A DNA stretch of 64,000 bases from Chlorobiota bacterium. GTDB taxonomy: Bacteria > Bacteroidota > Ignavibacteria > Kapaibacteriales > NICIL-2. Below the pieces are notes generated by a model. The model saw only the letters and a list, made by a program, of their open reading frames with translations, was not told the DNA's origin and did no database searches. The translations under genes were made by a program, and so were the position numbers. This document shows, in pieces, positions 1 to 7,469 of this stretch. Position 1 is the stretch's first letter, and every line of letters starts with the position of its first letter. The stretch spans positions 398,215 through 462,214 of the forward strand of contig JAOAGY010000032.1 of NCBI GenBank assembly GCA_026415505.1, given 5' to 3'.

Positions 1-1
1 G

Positions 2-811
2 GCACTATCGCTTGCGACTAATGCACTCCAACAATCCGATCGAGCGTCGCTATATCGTGAACGCTTCGTTCGAGAAACCGGACGTAGTCGCATCGAGCAA
101 CCGCAGATTGGCTTCGATGACAATCGCACAACCGACAGCGCTCCATCACTGCTGGATTTCTTCGGTCAGCAGTCTCGAGCAGTAACTTCCACCCCACAAC
201 CGACGCAGTCGGCTACTCCCACGCCATCCGATACCGACGTCTTCGCACAACTGCGCCGACTGCAACGACGCAGTGACTCCACCTCTTCGACGACCGACGT
301 CACCCACTCGAGCGGAACGGGCTTTTCTGTTCTTATGCTCGGTTCCGGTGGGGCACTTTTGCTCATCGGGCTGTTCTTTTTGCGCGGTTATTTCCGCTGG
401 CGGAAGCAACAGTTCGCACAAATGGCGGCAGCAATGGCATCGGAGCACTCGTCACCACCAGCGACACCCCAGAATGTTTTCGAGGAGCTGATGAAGATCG
501 CTTCAGACGTTTCTGCTGAGTCCATCAGCAAGACCGACCAGCCTGCAGCACCAACGAGCGAGATCACCTCTGACACTCCAACACTTTTCGACTTCGACGA
601 GGAAACCTACCGAACGACCCGACAACGAGCGCAGAAGCACGACGAAATACCGACTCTCGACGACCGCTTGTTTTACCAAGCCGATACCGAGTACCAGCTC
701 AGCCATCAATCACCATCGGAAGTCGCATCGGACCTATCGGAACAAGAACGAGATCTGCTGCGCATTCTCGAGCAGCTTAGTCGGGAACGGAATACCGACG
801 AGACGTCGTAA
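2..811 (+). CDS. 5'-truncated single-pass membrane protein of unknown function
   Basis: The reading frame is open from base 2 to the stop at 811 with no interruption, so the gene begins before the window and about 269 residues are visible. An ATG at 335 lies inside the membrane segment and is not a credible start. The first ~105 visible residues are rich in Ser, Thr, Pro, Arg and Gln. One strongly hydrophobic helix follows (visible residues ~107-131), then a ~140-residue charged tail ending in an acidic/basic helix (SEQERDLLRILEQLSRER). This looks like an extracytoplasmic stalk, one membrane helix and a soluble tail. I do not recognise a family. It lies about 60 bases upstream of a T9SS-type small protein, but a promoter-like motif in between suggests separate transcription. 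Confidence 0.7.
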   Translation, partial: ALSLATNALQQSDRASLYRERFVRETGRSRIEQPQIGFDDNRTTDSAPSLLDFFGQQSRAVTSTPQPTQSATPTPSDTDVFAQLRRLQRRSDSTSSTTDVTHSSGTGFSVLMLGSGGALLLIGLFFLRGYFRWRKQQFAQMAAAMASEHSSPPATPQNVFEELMKIASDVSAESISKTDQPAAPTSEITSDTPTLFDFDEETYRTTRQRAQKHDEIPTLDDRLFYQADTEYQLSHQSPSEVASDLSEQERDLLRILEQLSRERNTDETS

Positions 812-828
812 AGTCAACCGTGATACGC

Positions 829-836
829 TATCTTTG
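829..836 (+). promoter_or_regulatory. Bacteroidota-type -7 element (TATCTTTG)
   Basis: TATCTTTG matches the TAnnTTTG element of Bacteroidota primary-sigma promoters exactly and lies 35 bases before the ATG at 872. No TTG is seen at the expected -33 position, so the call rests on one element plus its position between genes. Confidence 0.35.
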
Positions 837-871
837 TCAAAGTGAACAAACAATCCGGTAACCGATCGCCT

Positions 872-1333
872 ATGAAACGATATTCGACTGCATTGTTCAT
901 AGCGACGACCTTGGCAGTACTCACATCCGCCACAGTGGCATCGCCGGTGGCTGAACTCCGATGTGGGCAGATTCACAGCCGGAACAAGGACCTTCTTGCG
1001 GCGACATCTTTCCAAGTGCCGGCACGTCTGTCCTCTAAAGCGCTCAACGACTCTTCGCGGAGGATTTCGCGTATCGTCGGGATTCAACTCGACGCCGCTA
1101 GTGATGAGCTTACCGTCCGACTCGAACTGTCGGAGAATCAATCGTGGCTGGAGATAGCGCTTTTCAACATGCTCGGCAAGCGAGTCAAGGATATTTTCCG
1201 CGGACAAACGACAGCAGACATCCCCATACGTGATTTCAGCGCGAGCATCAGCGATCTACCCAACGGACTCTACATCGTATCCGTTCAGGGTTCCAATGTT
1301 CGGCTCGCCGACAAAGTTTTCATCTCTCGTTGA
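872..1333 (+). CDS. Small secreted protein made mostly of a T9SS type A sorting domain
   Basis: 153 residues. ATG 872 was chosen over an in-frame GTG at 842 because it directly opens a classic signal peptide: Lys/Arg, a hydrophobic core to about residue 22, then AxA-like residues. From about residue 72 to the end the protein resembles the Ig-like C-terminal sorting domain of type IX secretion cargo: beta strands, the turn LFNMLGKRV (residues 98-105), LPNGLYIVSVQ (129-139) and a terminal K-VFIS strand. Only ~45 residues separate the signal peptide from this domain, and they include a single Cys, so there is almost no passenger. The stop codon overlaps the start of the next gene, a PorV/PorQ-like protein. 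The C-terminal domain match is family knowledge; a role as a minimal cargo or accessory peptide is inference. Confidence 0.7.
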   Translation: MKRYSTALFIATTLAVLTSATVASPVAELRCGQIHSRNKDLLAATSFQVPARLSSKALNDSSRRISRIVGIQLDAASDELTVRLELSENQSWLEIALFNMLGKRVKDIFRGQTTADIPIRDFSASISDLPNGLYIVSVQGSNVRLADKVFISR

Positions 1334-2343
1334 TCGCCCGCGCGATGGGGATCGCTGTTGTGCTCATACTCGTTATCGTCGCTGATTCGCTCTCTTCACA
1401 AGAGATAGCAACATCGGCTACGCAGGCGTACCAACTGCGCCCCATCGGTGCACGAGCTGCAGCATTCTCCGGTATGCAAGTTGCCTGTGCAGACGATCCG
1501 ACGGCACTGTTCAGCAACCCCGCTTGCATCGGCTATCTGATCGATAAGCAGCTAATCACCGGCGGTGTCACGATGCTCTCGATGGGGCGTTCGCTCTCGA
1601 ACGTAGCTGCCACCTTCGACATCGGCGATGCAATCTCCCTCGGAACGGGTATCGTTGGGTACGACGCCGGCACTCTCGTCAGACGCGATGCTAACGGGAC
1701 AGCCCTCGGCACAAACACAGTATGGCAGGGTTTTGCGACCATCGGCGCTTCGGCAAGACTCAACACGCAAACCAGCATCGGAGTCGCTGGACGGATTGCA
1801 TACTCTTCGGCACCTGACCCCGCATCGACTGGCAGTGGCGCCGCTGTCGATGTCGGTTTTATCACGTCCTTGCTCGATGTCGCCACCTTCGGAGCGAGCA
1901 TCCAGAATCTCGGCACGATGAAATTCGGCACAGAGCAGATTGCCTTGCCATGGATCGTTCGAGTGGGCGTGTGCAGCTACATTCCATTCGCCGAAGAAGT
2001 CGTCGAAACGACCTCTCCGACACTGGGAACGACGGATACAGTCACAATTCCCAGTCGCGAGCGAGTTCTGTTCGGCATCGAAGCACAGCAACGAGCTGGA
2101 GCAACGACACCAACAATCATCGCTGGCTTCGAGGTCGTTCCTCACCCTCTCTTCGCGATACGCGGTGGCATGGCGATCTACGGCGAAGAACTCGGCAAAC
2201 CACGACTGTTCCCTGCAACGCTCCTCAGTGGTGGCATATCGGTATGGCTGACGCCGTTGTATCCGCTCCGACTCGACTATGCGCTCGCACGTGGGTTTAC
2301 TGCGCAATTCGTTCACACGCTCTCTCTGGTCGCCGACCTGTGA
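1330..2343 (+). CDS. PorV/PorQ-like outer-membrane protein (T9SS-associated family)
   Basis: 337 residues from a TTG that overlaps the previous stop codon (TTGA). ATG 1345 is an alternative that loses the Arg-containing n-region of the signal peptide. After a hydrophobic leader, residues 39-65 carry the family hallmark GARAAAFSGMQVACADDPT followed by FSNPA, as in PorV/PorQ/UPF0164 proteins (GARAxxxGxAxxAxADDxxAxxxNPA). The rest is an alternation of Gly-rich amphipathic strands (for example VDVGFITSLLDVATFGASIQ), consistent with a FadL-like 14-strand outer-membrane barrel. PorV shuttles T9SS cargo to the attachment complex and PorQ acts in a related step; which of the two this equals cannot be told here. 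It is translationally coupled to a sorting-domain protein, which fits a T9SS role. Confidence 0.7.
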   Translation: MIARAMGIAVVLILVIVADSLSSQEIATSATQAYQLRPIGARAAAFSGMQVACADDPTALFSNPACIGYLIDKQLITGGVTMLSMGRSLSNVAATFDIGDAISLGTGIVGYDAGTLVRRDANGTALGTNTVWQGFATIGASARLNTQTSIGVAGRIAYSSAPDPASTGSGAAVDVGFITSLLDVATFGASIQNLGTMKFGTEQIALPWIVRVGVCSYIPFAEEVVETTSPTLGTTDTVTIPSRERVLFGIEAQQRAGATTPTIIAGFEVVPHPLFAIRGGMAIYGEELGKPRLFPATLLSGGISVWLTPLYPLRLDYALARGFTAQFVHTLSLVADL

Positions 2344-2403
2344 GCACGGCGTACCAGGTTTCCCACGTGCATTCCTCTACCGAACCTCGTTGCATTTGAC
2401 AGA

Positions 2404-3558
2404 ATGTCGAGCCGTTTTCAACGCATCCGGCAACGTTGGTCAGTATGGAGAACTGTAACGGCACTGCTGATTGTGGTGTTGACTTTTCCGTATGCAGCTG
2501 CTCCAGTATTCACGGTCATGCCGACGTCGTCATTTACGGGTACTACCTGGTTCGATCCGTATGCAAATAGCTTCGGACAATGGTACACGGCAAACGTTCA
2601 TCTTCATAGCCACAGTTGGTGGGGTACGACAGACGGACGGAAGAATTCGCCCAAACAGATAGATTCCGTTTACAGAAAGCTTGGGTACAGCATTGTTGCT
2701 CTCTCGAATTATCAGCGTATTGACTCGCTCGGATACCGGTGGCGACACCTTCCGTGTTACGAACACGGATACAACATCCAAAAGACTCACCAATTGGCGC
2801 TCGGGGCACGCTCGGTCGTCTGGCTCGACTGCATCTTACCGCAAACACTTTTTGTCAAGCAGTGGATACTCGACGTGCTCCGCCCAACAGCCGAGGTGAT
2901 CGTTCTGGCTCACCCAGCATTTGGGCGCCCAAGCTATCGCCCATCTGATCTGGCGGTGCTTGCTGGTTACGACTGCATCGAGGTCTTCAATCACTACCGC
3001 ACATCCCTGGCGCATTGGGATTCGGCGCTTTCGAACGGCATTGTCGCATGGGCTGTGGGCAACGACGATTGCCACGACGTCAGCAGCGATGGTGAAACTG
3101 GCGTCTGTCTGACCCTCGTTCAGTTGCCGAGTGACTGGCAACCGCACGACCTCTACGACGCCTATCGAAGAGGCAGAACGATCGCGGTACGAACGCGTCG
3201 AGCACAACTACCGCTCGGCACTCCGCGTCAGCGACTTTCAGAAGACAGTCTCGTTGTGGAACTCGACCGAGCTGCCGATTCGATCCGCTTCATCGCCGAT
3301 CGCGGGCATATCATCGCGATCGAGCGGAACACCTCGCGGGCAGGATGCTCAACCCAGCCCAGGATGCACTATCTTCGTGCCGAAGTGTACAGTGGCGAAA
3401 CGATCTACGCCCTCAACCCGATTGTGCGAGCAGAGAGAAGCAGCATTATCCAAAATCGCAGGCTGATCGAAGATGTGCCGGCGACGCTACTCTACCGCCT
3501 CGTTTGGGCACTCATCTATGCCAACATCGCTGTGTCACTGCGTCGCAAAGTTGCATGA
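2404..3558 (+). CDS. Membrane-anchored PHP-domain (metallophosphoesterase-like) protein with an altered metal motif
   Basis: 384 residues. A helix at ~17-37 and another near 355-378 would place the domain between them outside the cytoplasm. The PHP fold motifs are visible: HLHSH (H66, H68, H70), a Glu-His pair at 120-121, AHP (170-171) and GNDDCHD (219-225). The motif that normally reads TDH after the first strand is SNY here (101-103), so one expected metal ligand is missing. PHP proteins include polymerase proofreading domains, histidinol phosphatase and CehA-type secreted esterases; the HLHSH context most resembles the last group. The stop overlaps the next gene's ATG (ATGA), a glycosyltransferase. 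A role in lipid-linked sugar or phosphate metabolism is guesswork. Confidence 0.6.
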   Translation: MSSRFQRIRQRWSVWRTVTALLIVVLTFPYAAAPVFTVMPTSSFTGTTWFDPYANSFGQWYTANVHLHSHSWWGTTDGRKNSPKQIDSVYRKLGYSIVALSNYQRIDSLGYRWRHLPCYEHGYNIQKTHQLALGARSVVWLDCILPQTLFVKQWILDVLRPTAEVIVLAHPAFGRPSYRPSDLAVLAGYDCIEVFNHYRTSLAHWDSALSNGIVAWAVGNDDCHDVSSDGETGVCLTLVQLPSDWQPHDLYDAYRRGRTIAVRTRRAQLPLGTPRQRLSEDSLVVELDRAADSIRFIADRGHIIAIERNTSRAGCSTQPRMHYLRAEVYSGETIYALNPIVRAERSSIIQNRRLIEDVPATLLYRLVWALIYANIAVSLRRKVA

Positions 3559-5219
3559 TGAACTCTTGGATGAAGCGACCGACGACGTTGCTTGTTGTAT
3601 TCGTTGCAGTCACGGTTATCCCGTTGTTGGGCAATGCCTATCTTTTCGACTGGGACGAAGTAAATTTTGCTGAATGCGCGCGTGAAATGCTCGTCAGCGG
3701 CGACTGGCTTCATCCGACGATTGACTTTGCGCCATTTTGGGAAAAACCGCCGCTTTTCTTCTGGCTTCAGGCAGCAGCGATGAAAATATTTGGCGTCAAC
3801 GAGTTCGCTGCTCGCTTGCCGAACGCTCTCGTTGGCATCGCAACGGTACTGCTGCTTGCCACCACCGGACGCCGCTGGTTGGACGATACTTTCGGTACCT
3901 TGTGGGCGTTGAGCTGGATTGGTTCGCTTCTACCTCAGTTCTACGTGCATTCGGGATTGATCGATCCGCTCTTCAATCTTCTGATGTTCGCATCCATCGT
4001 CTGCGCTGTAGAAAGTGCGAGCAACCGGCGACGATCGTTATGGGTGCTACTGTCGGGTATTTCGCTCGGACTGGCTGTCTTGACAAAGGGTCCAGTTGCA
4101 TTGTTACTCGTCGGCGTTCCATTGACAATCGTATGGCTGCTACGCTACGGCTGGCGGCGTACCCTCTTCGACGGTGGAACGATTGCTGTGGTGAGTTCGC
4201 TGCCATTTGTGGTGTGGTTGGCAAGCGATCGAAGCCAGTATGGGCAATGGTTCATGCAATCGTTCATCGCTTATCAAATCCGATTGTTGACAACCGGCGA
4301 TGCTGGTCACAGCGGACCGATCTATTACCATATCGTCGTATTGTTGCTCGGTTGTTTGCCGGCATCGTGGCTTTCGTTGGCAGCAGTACGCTCACGGCAC
4401 CGTATCGCTTCGATCGAGGACAAATCGCTCGTGATGGCGTTGTTGTTCGGAACGGTCGTCGTGGTATTTTCGATCGTGCAAACAAAAATCGTGCATTACT
4501 CCTCGCTGGCATACTTTCCCCTGACGTATTTCGCGGCACATGTTCTCTACCACTTGTGGCGAGAAGACAACCGGCACTGGGCACTCGTCGTCAGCATACT
4601 CGGTTCTTGCCTGCTCGGTATCGCAATGGTCGCAACACCGATCGTCCTCGGCAATCGAGAACTCCTACTTCGCATCGTGCACGACGACTTCGCCCGAAGT
4701 ATCGTCGAGACGACAACGGCACGTTGGGCGGGCATCGAATGGGCACCAGGAGCACTGATTTTGCTTGCGGTCGGCACAGCGATTGTATTGACTGTTCGCC
4801 GGCTGCCACGTGCTGCGTTCGTTGTTGTGTTGGTCGGGAATGCACTGGGTATTTCAGCGTTCTTGCGCGTCGTAGCACCGCGTATTCAGGATTTCACCCA
4901 ACGAAGATTGGTCGAGTTCTGCAAAGCGTATGCGAATCGAGATGTAATCCTCCATCCGATCGGATTCAAAACATACGTGCACCTGTTCTACGGCAAACGT
5001 CGGATTGAACAAAGTCCCCGCGGGCTCGGCATACAACCTGCACAGTGGGAGTCGTATTTGCTCGACGGACATCCCCCCTTCGACGTCGTCTTCATCGCCA
5101 AACGAACGAAAGCGAGCGATCTGCTGCGTCGCCACGATCTTGTTCAACTCGACGATCCGAATTCTCCATGGCTCTTTTTGCTCCGTTCGCGCACGACATC
5201 GAACGGCTCTACTTTTTAG
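3555..5219 (+). CDS. ArnT/PMT-like GT83 family integral-membrane glycosyltransferase
   Basis: 554 residues. ATG 3555 overlaps the previous TGA; the frame is open further upstream, but that part lies inside the PHP gene. About 10-12 hydrophobic helices are visible. The first periplasmic loop carries the catalytic acid pair DWDE (residues 32-35) followed by AREML, SGDWL and WEKPPLFFW (residues 62-70), the hallmark of ArnT/YqgL-type transferases that use polyprenyl-phosphate sugars to modify lipid A or other envelope lipids. A ~70-residue soluble C-terminal segment follows the last helix. It overlaps mpl by 52 bases. The family is clear, but the sugar donor and acceptor are unknown. Confidence 0.8.
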   Translation: MMNSWMKRPTTLLVVFVAVTVIPLLGNAYLFDWDEVNFAECAREMLVSGDWLHPTIDFAPFWEKPPLFFWLQAAAMKIFGVNEFAARLPNALVGIATVLLLATTGRRWLDDTFGTLWALSWIGSLLPQFYVHSGLIDPLFNLLMFASIVCAVESASNRRRSLWVLLSGISLGLAVLTKGPVALLLVGVPLTIVWLLRYGWRRTLFDGGTIAVVSSLPFVVWLASDRSQYGQWFMQSFIAYQIRLLTTGDAGHSGPIYYHIVVLLLGCLPASWLSLAAVRSRHRIASIEDKSLVMALLFGTVVVVFSIVQTKIVHYSSLAYFPLTYFAAHVLYHLWREDNRHWALVVSILGSCLLGIAMVATPIVLGNRELLLRIVHDDFARSIVETTTARWAGIEWAPGALILLAVGTAIVLTVRRLPRAAFVVVLVGNALGISAFLRVVAPRIQDFTQRRLVEFCKAYANRDVILHPIGFKTYVHLFYGKRRIEQSPRGLGIQPAQWESYLLDGHPPFDVVFIAKRTKASDLLRRHDLVQLDDPNSPWLFLLRSRTTSNGSTF

Positions 5220-6637
5220 GCATCGGTGGCATCGCAATGGGTTCGGTTGCGATTGCATGCAGCCGGCTCGGTTACACGGTCAGCGGCTGTGACAGCGGCG
5301 TGTATCCGCCGATGAGTCATCTGCTCGACCGCAGTCGCATCGAGTACGCTCCATCATACTCCCCGGATCATATCGTCGCCTTCGCGCCCGATGCAGTGGT
5401 CGTCGGCAACGCCATCAGCCGAGGCAATCCCGCGCTCGAAGCAGCATTGGACAGGAACTACCCACTGCTTTCCATGCCGGAACTGTTGCGTTGGCGTTTT
5501 ATGGCATCGAGCCGACGCATCGTCGTCAGTGGGACACACGGAAAAACGACGACGACAAGTTTGATTGCATGGATTCTCCAGCAATGCCGTATTCCGCTCG
5601 GTTATCTGATCGGCGGTGCAAACGACCGACTCGGCGACGCATGTCGCCCAGCGCCCGATGGTGGATACTTCGTCCTCGAAGGCGATGAATACGACACGGC
5701 GTTCTTCGACAAACGAAGCAAGTTTCTCCACTCGATGCCGCACCTACTGGTCATCACGAGCATCGAGTACGACCATGCCGATATTTTTCCGTCCTACGAG
5801 AGCGTGCTTGCAACGTTCGAACGACTCGTTCACTTGGTACCACGCAGCGGACGCATCGTCGTTTGCGCCGACGATCCGGGTGCACTCGCAGCATCTGCTC
5901 GGTCACTGGCACCTGTCGAGCGATACGGTGTAACCGACGACGCCGAGTGGCATGCCGAGCTGATCGGCACGGACACATCGGGGATGAACTTCCGGGTCGC
6001 ACATCATGGCAACACATTCGGTGACTTTTTCATCGCCATGCATGGCACGCACAACCTTCGCAACGCAACTGCCGCGATCGCAATCGCTCACGCTGTCGGG
6101 CTCGATAGCACGAGCATAGCAAAGGCGATGGCATCGTTCGAGCCACCGAAGCGGCGTTTCGAGATACTGTGCACATGGCGGGGTGCACTCATCGTCGATG
6201 ATTTCGCCCATCATCCGACAGCAGTTCGAGCAACGATCGAGGCGGCGCGATTGCGCTTTCCCGATCGCCGTATCGTCGCGTGTTTCGAGCCACGTTCGAA
6301 CACATCGGCACGAGCGATTTTTCAACGTCAGTTCGCCGATGCCCTGGCTCAAGCCAATGCCGTCGTTCTTTGCCCGATTTATCGAGCCGAACGCTACTCT
6401 CCCGCCGACCGTCTCGACCGAGAACGATTGTGCAGCGACCTTCGCCAGCGTGGAGTCGAATGCACTGTCATTCCCGATGACATGAACTGGGGTACACTCG
6501 CATTCGATACACTTTCGACGATTCTCCGTCACGGTGACGTCCTGCTGCTTTTGAGCAACGGCGACATCGGTGGGTTGCGGCAAGCGATTCTCGCCGATGC
6601 TACCAACGAAAGCCGAACACTGCAGCATTCGGTATGA
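5168..6637 (+). CDS. mpl: UDP-N-acetylmuramate:L-Ala-gamma-D-Glu-meso-DAP ligase (Mpl)
   Basis: 489 residues, near the usual ~460. Mpl joins recycled murein tripeptide to UDP-MurNAc using ATP. The Rossmann motif GIGGIAMG (18-25) needs the ATG at 5168, so the 52-base overlap with the glycosyltransferase gene is real. The ATP-binding loop is GTHGKTTTT (122-130). The stretch EGDEYDTAFFDKRSKF (171-186) distinguishes Mpl from MurC. DDFAHHPTA marks the C-terminal Mur ligase domain. Its 3' end overlaps the convergent DUF2279-like gene by 38 bases. Presence of Mpl implies meso-DAP peptidoglycan and recycling. Confidence 0.92.
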   Translation: MALFAPFAHDIERLYFLGIGGIAMGSVAIACSRLGYTVSGCDSGVYPPMSHLLDRSRIEYAPSYSPDHIVAFAPDAVVVGNAISRGNPALEAALDRNYPLLSMPELLRWRFMASSRRIVVSGTHGKTTTTSLIAWILQQCRIPLGYLIGGANDRLGDACRPAPDGGYFVLEGDEYDTAFFDKRSKFLHSMPHLLVITSIEYDHADIFPSYESVLATFERLVHLVPRSGRIVVCADDPGALAASARSLAPVERYGVTDDAEWHAELIGTDTSGMNFRVAHHGNTFGDFFIAMHGTHNLRNATAAIAIAHAVGLDSTSIAKAMASFEPPKRRFEILCTWRGALIVDDFAHHPTAVRATIEAARLRFPDRRIVACFEPRSNTSARAIFQRQFADALAQANAVVLCPIYRAERYSPADRLDRERLCSDLRQRGVECTVIPDDMNWGTLAFDTLSTILRHGDVLLLLSNGDIGGLRQAILADATNESRTLQHSV

Positions 6638-7469
6638 GCCGTATGCATGGAGAGGGCAAACGCGCGAGATTGAGGATGCGCAGAACCGATCGGAGCAGTG
6701 GACTATCGGTAGGAATCGCTTCGAGATTGTAATCGAGCGCTAACCATATCTCGTGCTTCCCGCTGTACGTGTACAATCCACCGTCGGCGACGATACCGCG
6801 GACCGAATGACCGATTGCCACACCGACCGATCGCAGCCACCACGCACTGCTATCGGCGAGCAGAGCCGATAGCGGCAGACACAGCCAGTGGTACTGGCTT
6901 TCGTAATCGTCGAAGATCGAGCGATACAATCCGCGCTCGACATTGCCCGATGAATGGATCGAATACTTGTATCGCAGAGCTGCCAATAGCGGCAATCGTT
7001 CTCCCCACAGTTGTTGCGCGACAGGCAAGGCTGCACCAGCGACATTTGCAGCGATATCTCCCCAGCTCCACCCCAAGTACGGGTAATCGGCACCGGAACT
7101 GGCAACCGACGTTGCATCTCGGTATTCGACGAGCGTTTGATTGATCAGGGCTGTCGCTGCCCCGACGAGCGTTGCAACGGTCGTATCCACACCGCTCCAG
7201 ACAAGACCCTCGCGCACAAGGATCGTGGTCGCATACGCCGCCATCGCATGCCCGAATTTATCCGCCCCGGCAGCATAACCGGCATCTGCACCGCTGTTGA
7301 CATAGAACGGTACCGACGTTTTCCAATAGTGTCGTGCCTGCGCAATGTGCGATACCGTCAGCGCTGTAATCGTTCCTGCTCCGAATGGCACAAGTCGTTC
7401 CCACCGCACACCCGACGAATCGTGCGCCGAGAGACTGACCACGCAAACGATCACTGCTGCAACCTTCAC
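6600..7469 (-). CDS. DUF2279-like periplasmic/outer-membrane protein
   Basis: 289 residues with a short hydrophobic N-terminus and cleavage-like SLSAHDSSG. The core motif GADKFGHAMAAY (about 69-79), followed by a helix with SWGDIAANVAGA, matches the DUF2279/YfiM group of predicted periplasmic lipoproteins; I see no lipobox Cys. The rest is Trp/Tyr-rich and ends in VFGFRW, an aromatic C-terminus often found in outer-membrane proteins. Its start overlaps the stop of the upstream subtilase gene by 4 bases (ATGA), so the two are probably translated together. Function unknown. Confidence 0.6.
   Translation of the reverse strand: MKVAAVIVCVVSLSAHDSSGVRWERLVPFGAGTITALTVSHIAQARHYWKTSVPFYVNSGADAGYAAGADKFGHAMAAYATTILVREGLVWSGVDTTVATLVGAATALINQTLVEYRDATSVASSGADYPYLGWSWGDIAANVAGAALPVAQQLWGERLPLLAALRYKYSIHSSGNVERGLYRSIFDDYESQYHWLCLPLSALLADSSAWWLRSVGVAIGHSVRGIVADGGLYTYSGKHEIWLALDYNLEAIPTDSPLLRSVLRILNLARLPSPCIRLIPNAAVFGFRW

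Noticed and set aside
3737..5008. Long frame of 423 codons on the plus strand
   Set aside because: It overlaps the GT83 gene in another frame and its product is Arg/Cys-rich with no motif; a shadow of codon bias.
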